Source of the DNA: Lactobacillus sp. W8174
Lineage (GTDB): Bacteria; Bacillota; Bacilli; Lactobacillales; Lactobacillaceae
DNA length: 64,000 nt
NCBI RefSeq assembly: GCF_016100975.1
Contig: NZ_JACFRN010000003.1
Coordinates: forward strand, 220,840 to 284,839
Reading direction: 5' to 3'
Shown: piece by piece, positions 33,481 to 42,510 of the stretch
Layout of the letters: the number at the start of each line of letters is the position of its first letter
Numbering within the stretch: the first letter of the stretch is position 1
Notes under the pieces: generated by a model
Seen by the model: the letters and a program-made list of their open reading frames with translations, nothing else
What the model was told of the DNA's origin: nothing
Database searches by the model: none
Program-made: the position numbers and the translations under genes

Positions 33481-34395
33481 TTATTCTCCTTTAAAAGTCC
33501 CTGCTTCAACTTGACTGATAAAGTCTGCTAAATGCTTGTAATAAACAGCCGGGTTATCAACCATATGATGATGACCACCATCAGGAGTTGTAACTAAGCG
33601 GGAATTCGGAATCTCTTTTTGCATAATTTTGGCGGTAGCGATTGGCATCGTTTCATTTTCGCCAAAGGTTAACAAAGTTGATACTTTAATATTTTTGAGC
33701 TGATCTCTAAAGTGCCAGTCTTTTAGTTTGCCAGTGATTACAAACTCATTGTCACCTTGAAAAGCTTCATATACAGCAGACCCGCCAATATCCTTTAGGT
33801 GATATAACTTAGACGGCTGTTTGCGGTCAACAAAGTTAATGTTGAGAATGTTAACATCTTCTTGATAGCGGTCATTGCCATAATCGTTATTGTTTTCGCA
33901 TTCATGCATGAAGTCAATTTCAGTTTGCGGCAAAACTTCTTGACGGCGACGATTCACGGCTTTAACGTAATCATCAATATCATCGACCATTGAGGAAATA
34001 ATCGCGCCCTTTAGGTGCTGACCATATTTAACGGCATATTCTTGTACTAAAAGACCGCCCCAGCTTTGACCAATCAAATAAAAATTGTCTAAACCCAGTT
34101 TTTCACGTACCTCGTCAACTTCATCCAGGAAGTATTCATATGTTAGATACTTTTTAGCAATTTCCGGATCAGAATAATCGGGTTGATCAGAATAAAGGGA
34201 ACCAAGCTGATCATACATCGTTACTTGTACATCCAAGCCCTGCTTTTTTAATTGATCGGCAGTATCTTCCCAATATTCATGGTTTCCTCCGGGGCCTCCA
34301 TGTAGAGCCAGTAAATGAATTTTGCCTTGACCCTGAGTGTTTGTCCATAAATGATAGCCATTATCCAGCGTAATAATTTTGGTACCTGTTTTCAT
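33481..34395 (-). CDS. pepI: Proline iminopeptidase (alpha/beta hydrolase)
   Basis: A 304-residue alpha/beta hydrolase of the proline iminopeptidase family. The oxyanion motif HGGPGG is near residue 33, the nucleophile elbow is GQSWGG (Ser about 110), and the C-terminal histidine is in GGHHHM. In the acid position the sequence reads FGENETMP, so the usual Asp appears to be Glu or lies elsewhere. It releases N-terminal proline from peptides in the cytoplasm and helps casein-peptide or plant-peptide use. It is a single gene with GGAGAA before ATG. Confidence 0.88.
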   Translation of the reverse strand: MKTGTKIITLDNGYHLWTNTQGQGKIHLLALHGGPGGNHEYWEDTADQLKKQGLDVQVTMYDQLGSLYSDQPDYSDPEIAKKYLTYEYFLDEVDEVREKLGLDNFYLIGQSWGGLLVQEYAVKYGQHLKGAIISSMVDDIDDYVKAVNRRRQEVLPQTEIDFMHECENNNDYGNDRYQEDVNILNINFVDRKQPSKLYHLKDIGGSAVYEAFQGDNEFVITGKLKDWHFRDQLKNIKVSTLLTFGENETMPIATAKIMQKEIPNSRLVTTPDGGHHHMVDNPAVYYKHLADFISQVEAGTFKGE

Positions 34396-34559
34396 ATTTT
34401 TCTCCTTTAATCGTTATCAACTAGTCTCTATTTTAGCTCATTATAATTGAAAGAAAAACCAATCCCAAAAATGAAAAGTAATTTAAAGTAATGCCTAAAA
34501 TTAAGCGATTACATGTTACAATTAGTTTAGTATTTAAAATAAAGATTAAGGAGAATAAA

Positions 34560-35306
34560 ATGGCTGAACCCAAATGGTTAAAAGATATGGATGCTAGCGA
34601 GTATTTAAAAGAAGATTTTGATGCAAAAGGCAAAAGTCGCTATACAGTAGAAGGGCTTGATAAGAAAGACCCAGATTGGCTTGACAAAGCAGCAGAAAAA
34701 ACTCACGCTGCAACAGGAGATGATTATGTTAAGCTTGATAGTGGGCTGTTAACAGTTAACCAAATAAACTGGATGCTACGCAACACGATTGGAGAACTAA
34801 CTTTTGTGGATGATAATAACCAGTTCTTATGGTACAATCGTCCGGTTGATCCTAATGTGAAGATGAAGGCCAAAAGAGTTCCTGCGCAAGTAGGGAACAC
34901 AATGGGCGAAGTTCATCCGGATGTGCGTGATGTAATTCCGGAAGCTAAAAAAGTTGTTCATGCACTGCGCACTAAAGAGAGTGGGCATGATACTGTATAT
35001 ATGCCAGTACCTACTGGAAATCTTAAGGAACTGGTTTTGCATTATTATAAACGCGTTGAAGATGATGAGGGCAATTATGCCGGTATTTATGAATGGGTAC
35101 AAGATCTTTATCCATTAGTAAAATATTTCTGTGAAACTACAGGACAAAAATTGGTCGTTGACCCGGATGCGACAACCGGTGCGACATATAGACGCAATTC
35201 AGATCCTGATGCAGCAACAGGTGCGTCAACTAAAGCTGAAGCAGCAAAAGAAGAGGCTGAAGCAGAAACTGAGTCTGATGCAGCAACGGGTGCTTCTCAA
35301 AACTAG
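34560..35306 (+). CDS. PAS-domain protein with repetitive C-terminal tail
   Basis: A 248-residue cytoplasmic protein. ATG 34560 is chosen because AAGGAG lies 7 bases upstream. A longer frame from 34491 has no site. A PAS-like domain spans about residues 60-190 (IGELTFVDDNNQFLWYNRP, then GEVHPDVRDVIPEA, YKRVEDDEGNYAGIYEWVQD). The tail contains three copies of DA(T/A)TGA(T/S) separated by charged, Glu/Ala-rich sequence. The PAS part resembles the C-terminal sensor of DUF438 proteins, where it often binds haem or small ligands. No output domain is present, so its role is unclear. Confidence 0.75.
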   Translation: MAEPKWLKDMDASEYLKEDFDAKGKSRYTVEGLDKKDPDWLDKAAEKTHAATGDDYVKLDSGLLTVNQINWMLRNTIGELTFVDDNNQFLWYNRPVDPNVKMKAKRVPAQVGNTMGEVHPDVRDVIPEAKKVVHALRTKESGHDTVYMPVPTGNLKELVLHYYKRVEDDEGNYAGIYEWVQDLYPLVKYFCETTGQKLVVDPDATTGATYRRNSDPDAATGASTKAEAAKEEAEAETESDAATGASQN

Positions 35307-35330
35307 AAATAAATTGAATATTAATAAGCA

Positions 35331-35358
35331 GTAGTTAGACAGGTTCTAACTACTTTTT
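35331..35358 (+). terminator. Terminator after PAS protein gene
   Basis: AGTAGTTAGA-CAGGT-TCTAACTACT followed by TTTTTT. Confidence 0.85.
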
Positions 35359-35422
35359 TGTTATACTAATAATATGTAGGCTTATAAACATAGTTGAATA
35401 AGCTTAAAAGGAGGAATTAGGT

Positions 35423-35505
35423 ATTTTTAAGGTTTATTTGGTAAAAATAAGAAAATAATTAACTGGCAATTTTACGCTAAGTTAGTTATACAAAAATTAG
35501 AATAA
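35423..35505 (+). pseudogene. Possible degraded small gene with orphan ribosome site
   Basis: A strong AAAAGGAGG at 35406-35414 is followed by ATT TTT AAG where a start is expected. With one base added, the frame reads on as GLFGKNKKIINWQFYAKLVI and so on to TAA at 35503. This looks like a 27-residue basic protein that has lost its ATG (now ATT) and one G. I do not recognise it. It might also be chance. Confidence 0.3.
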
Positions 35506-35531
35506 AGTATTTTGATAGAGGTAATTATGTT

Positions 35532-35981
35532 ATGACTTTTTACACACTTAAATATATCCAGCAAAATCAAAACACTAGCAGAACCATTCTCTATGTGTTG
35601 ATTGCTGCTGCAGCATTGACCATGATCGCTTTCACTGTTCTTTACCTGCGCCACAGATTTGACACCCGCTACCGCGATTTGGGCATCATTGCGCTCTTGT
35701 TTTTACTTTTATTTATGGGAACGCAATATGAAAAATACGTGCAAACCAATGTGGTGAAATCACAGTCTGAGCAGATTGCGCCATTTATTAAATCAGTCGC
35801 TAAAGATCACAAAGTACCTGTTTCAGATGTGATGGTCAGCTCTACCACTTTGCAAAACGGTTTAATTGTCAGGGTTGACTCTAAGGACATTGACTATCAA
35901 CTAGAATTAAATGATGATAATAATTCATATTCTTTAAAGCAGGCTCATGTAATTAATCACGAAGTCAATGTGAAGAATTAG
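35532..35981 (+). CDS. DUF3290 membrane protein
   Basis: A 149-residue protein with two transmembrane segments (about residues 18-38 and 50-66) and an external alpha/beta domain (SVAKDHKVPVSDVMVSSTTL, then YQLELNDDNNSYSL). The pattern matches DUF3290 proteins of Lactobacillales, almost always encoded next to a DUF421 protein, as here (13 bases apart). Molecular function is unknown. Pairing suggests a membrane complex. Confidence 0.82.
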   Translation: MTFYTLKYIQQNQNTSRTILYVLIAAAALTMIAFTVLYLRHRFDTRYRDLGIIALLFLLLFMGTQYEKYVQTNVVKSQSEQIAPFIKSVAKDHKVPVSDVMVSSTTLQNGLIVRVDSKDIDYQLELNDDNNSYSLKQAHVINHEVNVKN

Positions 35982-35994
35982 GAGGAAAGCAATA

Positions 35995-36630
35995 ATGAAT
36001 TATACGCAGCTTTTTATTAAATTTGCCTTAGGTGTGTTAACTTTAATTTTTCAAATAAATGTTTTTGGCAAGAGCAACATTGCTCCGACCACTGCTTTAG
36101 ACCAACTCCAAAATTATGTTCTTGGTGGCATCATTGGTGGGGTTATTTACAACGCTAATATTTCCGTTTTGCAGTTTCTGTTGGTTCTGATTGTTTGGAC
36201 TTTAGTGGTCTTCATCCTAAAATTTGCCAGAGAACACAGCAACTTTATCCGCAGCTTAATTGATGGCAAACCAATTCAGATAATTAAAGATGGTCAGGTT
36301 TTATCCCGCAATTGCTTGTCTGCTGGGCTTTCAGCCAATGAATTAATGTTTAAACTGCGCAGTCAAGGCATTTATTCAGTTGATAAAGTGAAGAATTGCA
36401 TCTTTGAAAAGAATGGTCAGCTGACGGTTATTAAAAAGGATGAAAAAAATGTCCGTTTTCCTTTAATTAATGATGGTCAAATCAATGAAGATGTGCTTGA
36501 ATCTATTAATAAGGACGATAAGTGGTTAGAAGAGCAAGTGAAGCAAGCTGGTTATAATGATGCCAGTGACATTTTCTTAGGTGAAATTGAAGATGGTAAG
36601 CTTTCATTTACAGGTTACAATCAAAAATAG
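35995..36630 (+). CDS. DUF421 membrane protein (YetF-like)
   Basis: A 211-residue protein with three transmembrane helices in the first 80 residues (including LGGIIGGVIYNANISVLQFL), then two small soluble domains with DGKPIQIIKDGQVLSRNCLS, LMFKLRSQGIYSVDKVKNC and a second half KDEKNVRFPL. It matches the YetF/YcaP family, some of which are sporulation or stress membrane proteins. AGGAGG is 9 bases before ATG. It is the second gene of a four-gene run ending with the exonuclease gene. Confidence 0.85.
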   Translation: MNYTQLFIKFALGVLTLIFQINVFGKSNIAPTTALDQLQNYVLGGIIGGVIYNANISVLQFLLVLIVWTLVVFILKFAREHSNFIRSLIDGKPIQIIKDGQVLSRNCLSAGLSANELMFKLRSQGIYSVDKVKNCIFEKNGQLTVIKKDEKNVRFPLINDGQINEDVLESINKDDKWLEEQVKQAGYNDASDIFLGEIEDGKLSFTGYNQK

Positions 36631-36643
36631 AGAAGAGAATTAG

Positions 36644-37465
36644 ATGGAAAATTTGAATAAGGCACGAGAATTAGTGCAAAATGCGGCAGTTGTAGTTGTT
36701 GTTGCTGGCAACGGCCTAGCTAAAATTGAAGGACTTGATCTGCTGGGTCAGCAAGATTTTGAGCAGAGTTTTCCCGGACTTGTTCAAAAGTATGGTGTTC
36801 ACTCAGTCGGCTTTGCGCTTGATCAGCACATTTCCTCTTGGTCAGAAAAGTGGCAGTTATGGTCAAACCTTATTCAAAAATATTCCGTTGATTATCATCC
36901 TAGTCAGACTTTAAAACAACTTCTGCAGTTAATTGGACATAGACCATATTTCGTTGCTACCTCAACTTTTGGTCACTTTTTTGAAAATGCGGGCTTTAAC
37001 ACTAACCGCATTTTTAATGCTTTTGGCGATTGGACTAAAGCGCAATGTTCGAGTGGAATTAATCACGGACTGCGAAATTGCCAGAGTGTCATCCAAAAAA
37101 TTGCTGGGAAAAAGCCGGATGAAGACATAGAAAAATTGGTGCCAAAATGCGAAGTATGTGGTCAACCATTGGAAATACACATGCCTCTTAATGATCATTT
37201 TTATCCGGAAACCGAAGCCAACACTCGTTTTCGCTGGTTTTTAACCGGTAATGAAGATAAAAAGACTGTCTTTTTGGAACTGGGAGTTGATGAAACGAGT
37301 CCGCAGCTGCGGGAGCCAATTGAACATTTAGTGGCAGAATTTCCGCAGTGGTCCTATGTGGCGGCTGACTTTAAGCAGGAAAATTTATTACCGGAAATTC
37401 AGGAACGCAGCGCCGGTACAAATGCGGATGCAGCAAGTTTAATTAATTATTTAGTGACGGAGTAA
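36644..37465 (+). CDS. Sirtuin-like protein of the SirTM type, stand-alone
   Basis: A 273-residue Sir2-family protein. The NAD loop reads AGNGLAKIEGLD (21-32), and TSTFGHFFENAGF (107-118) and FGDWTKAQCSS (127-137) follow. The FGD instead of LHG in the catalytic loop is characteristic of SirTM sirtuins, which act as protein ADP-ribosylating enzymes in macrodomain operons. The zinc site is half broken: C169-xx-C172 is intact, but the first pair is C135 ... C146 with ten residues between. No macrodomain, GcvH-L or lipoate ligase gene is nearby. It is encoded 13 bases after DUF421 and 10 bases before the exonuclease gene. Its activity is uncertain. Confidence 0.75.
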   Translation: MENLNKARELVQNAAVVVVVAGNGLAKIEGLDLLGQQDFEQSFPGLVQKYGVHSVGFALDQHISSWSEKWQLWSNLIQKYSVDYHPSQTLKQLLQLIGHRPYFVATSTFGHFFENAGFNTNRIFNAFGDWTKAQCSSGINHGLRNCQSVIQKIAGKKPDEDIEKLVPKCEVCGQPLEIHMPLNDHFYPETEANTRFRWFLTGNEDKKTVFLELGVDETSPQLREPIEHLVAEFPQWSYVAADFKQENLLPEIQERSAGTNADAASLINYLVTE

Positions 37466-37475
37466 CTAATTTTTT

Positions 37476-38429
37476 ATGAGTATTTATGTAAAAAACGGCG
37501 TACTACATGTTTCTGGCGTCCAAGATAAGATCCGGGGCAAGGGTCAAGAATGGCCTGATTTTATTTCCGACTATACAATGCTTGATATTGAGACCACCGG
37601 CTTAAATCCTTATCGCGATCATGTGACCGAACTAGGTGCAGTTAAAGTCCGAGCCAACCAGGTAGTAGATGAGTTTAGTCAACTGGTTGTTTATCCGCGC
37701 TCAAATCATGTACCGCATTTTATCACTAAGTTAAATGGTATTACCGAAGAGATGCTTCTTAATGAAGGCAAGCCGATAAAAGAAGCAATGACGGCTTTTC
37801 GCACATTTATTGGTAGCGATATTATCATTGGCTATAACGTCAATTTCGATCTGAATTTTTTGTATGATTTGACCCAAAAATTTCATTTACCTAAGTTAAG
37901 TAACGATTATGTCGATGTATTGCGCTTAGCACGCGTTTATTATCCGCAGCAGCATAATCGTTTACTGGACTGTATTCAGCGTGCCGGGATTGCACAAGTA
38001 GAACAGCACCATGGCTTGGCAGACTCACTTGATACTAAAAAAGTTTATGATGACTTTCGCCAGCATTTTACGCCTGAACTATTGCAAGAAGCGCAAGGCA
38101 AACTGAAAAACATTGATTTGCTGGAGGAAGAACTGGAAGTCTGGAAATTAGGATTTCGTAATCCGGTTAATAATAAAAAGATTGCTTTTGCTCCTGAGAT
38201 CGAAATGAATAGCGCTGAAGCTGCTCAAATGGTTAATAATATGAATGGGGTAGCCCAAACTGGTGTCAAAGCTGATACAGACTATTTAATCATGAGTGAT
38301 GATGGCTTTTTTAGTAAAAATAATCCGGAAACATTGAAAGCAAAGGAATATAATCATGCTGGTAGCAAGATTAAGCGCTTGTCCGAAAGCTACTTTTTGA
38401 ATATGCTGGATGAGTGGGCCAGAAGTTAA
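37476..38429 (+). CDS. DEDDh 3'-5' exonuclease, DNA polymerase III epsilon-like
   Basis: A 317-residue protein with an exonuclease domain in residues 25-190. Motif I is MLDIETTGLNP, motif II GYNVNFDLNFL, and motif III HHGLADSLDTKKVY, all with intact acidic residues and the general-base His. The C-terminal 120 residues are not a helicase or BRCT domain that I recognise. It is not fused to a polymerase, so it may be a proofreading or repair nuclease. It starts 10 bases after the sirtuin-like gene and probably shares its transcript. Confidence 0.85.
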   Translation: MSIYVKNGVLHVSGVQDKIRGKGQEWPDFISDYTMLDIETTGLNPYRDHVTELGAVKVRANQVVDEFSQLVVYPRSNHVPHFITKLNGITEEMLLNEGKPIKEAMTAFRTFIGSDIIIGYNVNFDLNFLYDLTQKFHLPKLSNDYVDVLRLARVYYPQQHNRLLDCIQRAGIAQVEQHHGLADSLDTKKVYDDFRQHFTPELLQEAQGKLKNIDLLEEELEVWKLGFRNPVNNKKIAFAPEIEMNSAEAAQMVNNMNGVAQTGVKADTDYLIMSDDGFFSKNNPETLKAKEYNHAGSKIKRLSESYFLNMLDEWARS

Positions 38430-38434
38430 AATTA

Positions 38435-38466
38435 GAGGCAGGGCATTATCAACCTTGCTTTTTTAT
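38435..38466 (+). terminator. Weak terminator after the exonuclease gene
   Basis: AGGCAGG and CCTTGCTT form a short stem with one bulge, followed by TTTTTT. Confidence 0.55.
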
Positions 38467-38532
38467 TGTTCCTGTTGCAAACAACAGTTCGATTAGCTAT
38501 ACTTAATTATTATTAAACAAGGAGCAATGTGA

Positions 38533-39405
38533 ATGGCACGCAGGAGGAGCAGACGAAAAACTAAAACAACTAACGGAGATTTCTGGGCAATAGTTATTAT
38601 TATCCTGTTCTTGTTGTGGTTTGTTTCTACCAAAGGTGGCTCAGACCCAAGCGGGCACCAAACAATGAACAGGATCACCCGCAGCGACCGGCAGAAAAGT
38701 AATAAAATTAGTAAGGCTAAACCCGCCAACAAGGTTTATGGTGGTCTGTCACATGAAGATTACCAAAAACTGGCTAATTTAAACTTTAAAAGTGGTGGTT
38801 CGTCTTACATAACAGTCAATAATGACCATTCAACTTTAATCAAAAATGCCTGGCGCGTTAACAGAGTTATTTATTCCGACTTAGATAGCTTAAATCGGAC
38901 ATCTCATTCTAATACGGCCTTTTTGCAAAAACGTAATGTTGCTAATGACAGTCTAAGGGTCCGTCAATTCGTTGAGCCGACTGGTTGGCATTATAACCGC
39001 CGCAATGGTACGCAAATTTATAATCGAGGACATCTGATAGCTTATTCAGTTTCTGCAGGCATTGATCTTGCAGGTGATTTTAATCCGCGCAATTTGTCGG
39101 GCGACCAAAATAACCCCAAAAATCTGTTCACACAGTCCGCTTTTTCCAATCAAAGAATTCAAACAATGTTTGAGAGTCGCGTTCGTGTGGCACTAAGACA
39201 GAATAAAAAAGTGATTTATCAAGCTACGCCTATTTTTCGGGGTACAGAATTAATGGCCCGGGGAATTAATTTACAAGCGGTGTCGACTGATGGTGAGCTT
39301 GATTTTAATGTCTATTTGTTTAACGTTCAACCTGGTTATTCCTTTAACTATAATAATGGCCGGGCCAAAGTTGATCATGAGATTTTTGTGAAAGATAATT
39401 ACTAG
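38533..39405 (+). CDS. Membrane-anchored DNA/RNA non-specific endonuclease (EndA/NucA type)
   Basis: A 290-residue protein. A basic N-terminus (ARRRSRRKTKTT) precedes one transmembrane helix at about 18-35 and places the nuclease domain outside the cell. The beta-beta-alpha-metal site is YNRGHLIAYS (a RGH form of DRGH), and downstream NNPKNLFTQSAFSNQ supplies the metal-binding Asn. It resembles EndA-type nucleases that degrade extracellular DNA for nutrients or during transformation. AAGGAGC is 9 bases upstream. It stands alone, with no competence genes nearby. Confidence 0.87.
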   Translation: MARRRSRRKTKTTNGDFWAIVIIILFLLWFVSTKGGSDPSGHQTMNRITRSDRQKSNKISKAKPANKVYGGLSHEDYQKLANLNFKSGGSSYITVNNDHSTLIKNAWRVNRVIYSDLDSLNRTSHSNTAFLQKRNVANDSLRVRQFVEPTGWHYNRRNGTQIYNRGHLIAYSVSAGIDLAGDFNPRNLSGDQNNPKNLFTQSAFSNQRIQTMFESRVRVALRQNKKVIYQATPIFRGTELMARGINLQAVSTDGELDFNVYLFNVQPGYSFNYNNGRAKVDHEIFVKDNY

Positions 39406-39733
39406 TTTTTGACTAATGGCAAAAATAATATTAAAAAAATAGTCAAATGTTCGGATAAAAAATTAATTAATATATACAGAGATTAAAATAAGCGATAGTA
39501 AGATTTAATATCGTTTTTTTCTCTAAAGCAAAATTATAAAACAAGAACAATAAAACTATTTTTAAGTTCATAATTAGTGATTTGCTTAATAAATACGAAT
39601 AATTAGTAAAAAAGCTTGCTTATGATAAGATAATTACGAATTTTAATGAAGCAAATTAGGTTGTGTTCTTAAACTTTTTAGCATAAAATTAAGAGAGTAA
39701 AAAAAGAAATAGAGATTATAGTGGTGCGAGTTA
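39406..39733 (+). other. Intergenic region with weak terminator and operon promoter
   Basis: A 328-base AT-rich gap. CGATA ... TATCG with TTTTTTT at 39493-39520 is a weak terminator for the nuclease gene. TTGTGT (39661-39666), 17 bases, TAAAAT (39684-39689) is the best promoter for the downstream ABC operon. I see no gene or RNA otherwise. Confidence 0.55.
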
Positions 39734-40819
39734 ATGGATAACAATAAATTTGTTGAAGTGAAAAACCTGCGGAAAGTTTATGACAATGGTCATGAAGCAA
39801 TTAAAAACGTTAGTTTTTCGGTTAAAAAAGGAGATTTAGTTTGCTTGCTGGGGCCTTCTGGTTGCGGCAAGACAACAATTTTAAATATATTGGCCGGCTT
39901 ACTTAATCCAACGGAGGGCGATATTATCTTTAACGGTAAGTCGGTAGTAAAAGTTGCACCTAAGGATCGACATATCGGCTACGTTTTTCAAAATTATGCA
40001 TTGTATCCTCATATGACAGTTTTGCAAAACGTCATGTTTCCTCTGATTGTAGGTGCTAACAAAAAGCCTAAAGCAGAAGCCCAAAAAATTGCCACTAAAT
40101 ACATGGAGTTGACCCAGATTACAGAACTGGCTGATCAAAAGCCGGGTAATTTGTCTGGTGGTCAGCAACAGCGGGTAGCAATTGCCCGTGCTTTGGTGCA
40201 AGAACCGCAAATTTTACTGATGGATGAACCTTTGAGTAATTTGGATGCCAGACTGCGTCTGAAGATTCGTGAAGAAATTCGTTCATTGGTTAAGTCTGTT
40301 GGCATAACTACTTTATTTGTTACTCATGATCAAGAAGAAGCCTTGTCTATTGGTGATAAAATCATCCTCTTTAATGATGGTGTTATCCAACAAGATGATT
40401 TAGGGCAAAACTTTTACTTGGAACCAAATAATTATTTTGTGGCCAACTTCGTTGGTAATCCGGTAATTGATAATTTTAAAGTAACAAAAACTGCAAATGA
40501 ATTAAAGTCAAGCCAATTTACGATAGATCTCGCCGATCTGGAGCAGTCACGTTTTAAACGGGAAATACCAGACGGTGAGTATATCTTGTCTGTTCGACCC
40601 GAAAATATTGTTCCTGATCCTGATGGCCTGTTTGAGACTACGGTAGACGATATTGAACTAATTGGACGTGAACGTATTTTAAAATTTACATTTGATAATG
40701 AGCAAGTGCGTTCCCTAATTAATCTCGAAACTCCAATTAGAAGGGGCGATCAAGTTAAACTTAAAATGCGATTTAATCGGGTATTTCTATTTACCCCTGA
40801 AGGAGAGCGTGTTTACTGA
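39734..40819 (+). CDS. ABC transporter ATPase, MsmK/UgpC type
   Basis: A 361-residue ATPase of the carbohydrate (CUT1) class. Walker A is GPSGCGKTT near residue 40, the Q-loop is FQNYALYPHMT, the signature is LSGGQQQR, Walker B is ILLMDEPLSNLD, and the switch His is in FVTHDQEEA. A C-terminal OB-like regulatory domain follows from about residue 240. It overlaps the first permease gene by one base. It drives import of a sugar or glycerol phosphate with the following two permeases and the binding protein at 43839. Confidence 0.9.
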   Translation: MDNNKFVEVKNLRKVYDNGHEAIKNVSFSVKKGDLVCLLGPSGCGKTTILNILAGLLNPTEGDIIFNGKSVVKVAPKDRHIGYVFQNYALYPHMTVLQNVMFPLIVGANKKPKAEAQKIATKYMELTQITELADQKPGNLSGGQQQRVAIARALVQEPQILLMDEPLSNLDARLRLKIREEIRSLVKSVGITTLFVTHDQEEALSIGDKIILFNDGVIQQDDLGQNFYLEPNNYFVANFVGNPVIDNFKVTKTANELKSSQFTIDLADLEQSRFKREIPDGEYILSVRPENIVPDPDGLFETTVDDIELIGRERILKFTFDNEQVRSLINLETPIRRGDQVKLKMRFNRVFLFTPEGERVY

Positions 40820-41685
40820 TGAAGACAAATCAAAAAAAGGCTTGGCTTTTTTTAGCGCCAACTATCATCTTTGTCACCTTGTTTAGTATTTACCCTATTT
40901 TGCGTGCATTTAGCATGAGTTTTCAGGGTGGTTCCTTAATTGACTTGCACTGGAATGGCTTTAGCAATTATCAGTATATTTTTAACGACCCAGAATTTTG
41001 GCTGGCCATTAAAAATACAGTGCTATATGCTGTTATTTCAGTACCTGTGGGTCTAGCAATTTCAATCATGCTGGCATGGATTATTTTTGACAAGATTAAG
41101 CATAAGTCCTTCTTTGAAACCACCTTTTTTATGCCTTATGTTACCTCGACAATTGCCATCGGGATTGTCTTTCGTTATATCTTTAACGGTGATTACGGCA
41201 TGTTAAACTTCGTGCTCAGGTGTCTGCATTTACCGGCTCCTGACTGGATTGACGATCCGGCAATGTCATTAACTACGATTATTATCTTCGGAATATGGTC
41301 ATCTTTAGCATTTAATATTGTCATATTAATGGGCGCGCTGCGTAATATTGATCCTAATTTTTATACCATTGCTGACATGTTTGGAGCAAGTGGTCGCGAT
41401 AAATTTTGGCGAATTACGATTCCGCAATTGGTACCAACTATTGCCTTTTTACTAACAATGAATGTGATCGGGGCTTTTAAAATTTATACCTCGGTTTATG
41501 CACTTTTCAACGGGCAAGCCGGAGTAGGCAATTCAGGAACAACTGCGGTGTTCTACATTTACAATAAGTTCCAAATTGTCGGTACTCCCGGTGTTGCCAT
41601 GGCGGCAACCGTAATTTTGTTCCTGATTATTTTATTTGCGACGTTCTTGCAACGGAAAATGATGAAGAAGATAGGAGAAAATTAA
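40819..41685 (+). CDS. ABC sugar permease 1 (UgpA/MalF-like)
   Basis: A 288-residue membrane protein with six transmembrane helices. The EAA loop is recognisable as DMFGASGRDKFWRITIPQLVPT near residue 195, which contacts the ATPase. It begins on the last base of the ATPase stop and is followed immediately by permease 2. Confidence 0.88.
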   Translation: MKTNQKKAWLFLAPTIIFVTLFSIYPILRAFSMSFQGGSLIDLHWNGFSNYQYIFNDPEFWLAIKNTVLYAVISVPVGLAISIMLAWIIFDKIKHKSFFETTFFMPYVTSTIAIGIVFRYIFNGDYGMLNFVLRCLHLPAPDWIDDPAMSLTTIIIFGIWSSLAFNIVILMGALRNIDPNFYTIADMFGASGRDKFWRITIPQLVPTIAFLLTMNVIGAFKIYTSVYALFNGQAGVGNSGTTAVFYIYNKFQIVGTPGVAMAATVILFLIILFATFLQRKMMKKIGEN

Positions 41686-42510
41686 ATGAAACGAATTCGT
41701 TTAGGAGTCTTATTCAGTTACATTATCTTATTTATCTTTGCCGTTATCACTGTTTTTCCATTCATTTATATGATTTTAGGCGGCTTAATGAGTTTCCAGG
41801 AAACCACTTCGATTCCGCCGACACTAATTCCCCACCATTTTGAGTGGTCTAACTATGCCAAAGTATTCGCTCGTGCGCCTTTTGGGCGCTACTTCTTCAA
41901 CACGGTTTTAACAGCTAGCGTCACCACGATTGTCAGTCTGTTTAACTCATTACTCGGCGCTTTTGCCATGGTTAACTTGCGCTTTAAGGGCAAGGGCTTA
42001 ATTCAAATGGTGCTTTTGTCATTATTAATGGTACCTGGTGAAGCAATTATTTTTACTAACTACAACACAATTGCTCATATGGGTTTACTTAACACTTATG
42101 TAGGATTGGTTTTGCCATTCTTGACTTCAATTTTCTATATGTATTATTTACAAAGTTATTTTGGTTCAATCTCAGATACGATTTATAAAGCGGCTATGAT
42201 TGATGGTGCCAGCGATTGGGACTATATTTGGAAAATTTTAGTACCGATGTCAAAAGGCGGCTTGTTTACAGTTGGTCTTTTAAGTTTCATCTCTGGCTGG
42301 AATTCATTTCTCTGGCCATTGCTGGTTACAAATGAAGACACTATGAGGCTGCTTAATAACGGCTTGTCGGCCTTTGCATCTGATGCTGGTAGCGAAACGC
42401 AATTGCAACTGGCTGCTGCTACCCTGACTGTCTTACCAATTTTAATCTTGTACTTAATCTTTAGAAAACAGATTATCAAGGGGGTGGTTCGTAATGACCT
42501 TAAAGGATAG
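41686..42510 (+). CDS. ABC sugar permease 2 (UgpE/MalG-like)
   Basis: A 274-residue membrane protein with six transmembrane helices. The EAA loop reads AAMIDGASDWDYIWKILVPM and is typical of MalG-type subunits. AGGAG ends just before the ATG, and its 3' end overlaps the metallo-hydrolase gene by 17 bases. Confidence 0.88.
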   Translation: MKRIRLGVLFSYIILFIFAVITVFPFIYMILGGLMSFQETTSIPPTLIPHHFEWSNYAKVFARAPFGRYFFNTVLTASVTTIVSLFNSLLGAFAMVNLRFKGKGLIQMVLLSLLMVPGEAIIFTNYNTIAHMGLLNTYVGLVLPFLTSIFYMYYLQSYFGSISDTIYKAAMIDGASDWDYIWKILVPMSKGGLFTVGLLSFISGWNSFLWPLLVTNEDTMRLLNNGLSAFASDAGSETQLQLAAATLTVLPILILYLIFRKQIIKGVVRNDLKG

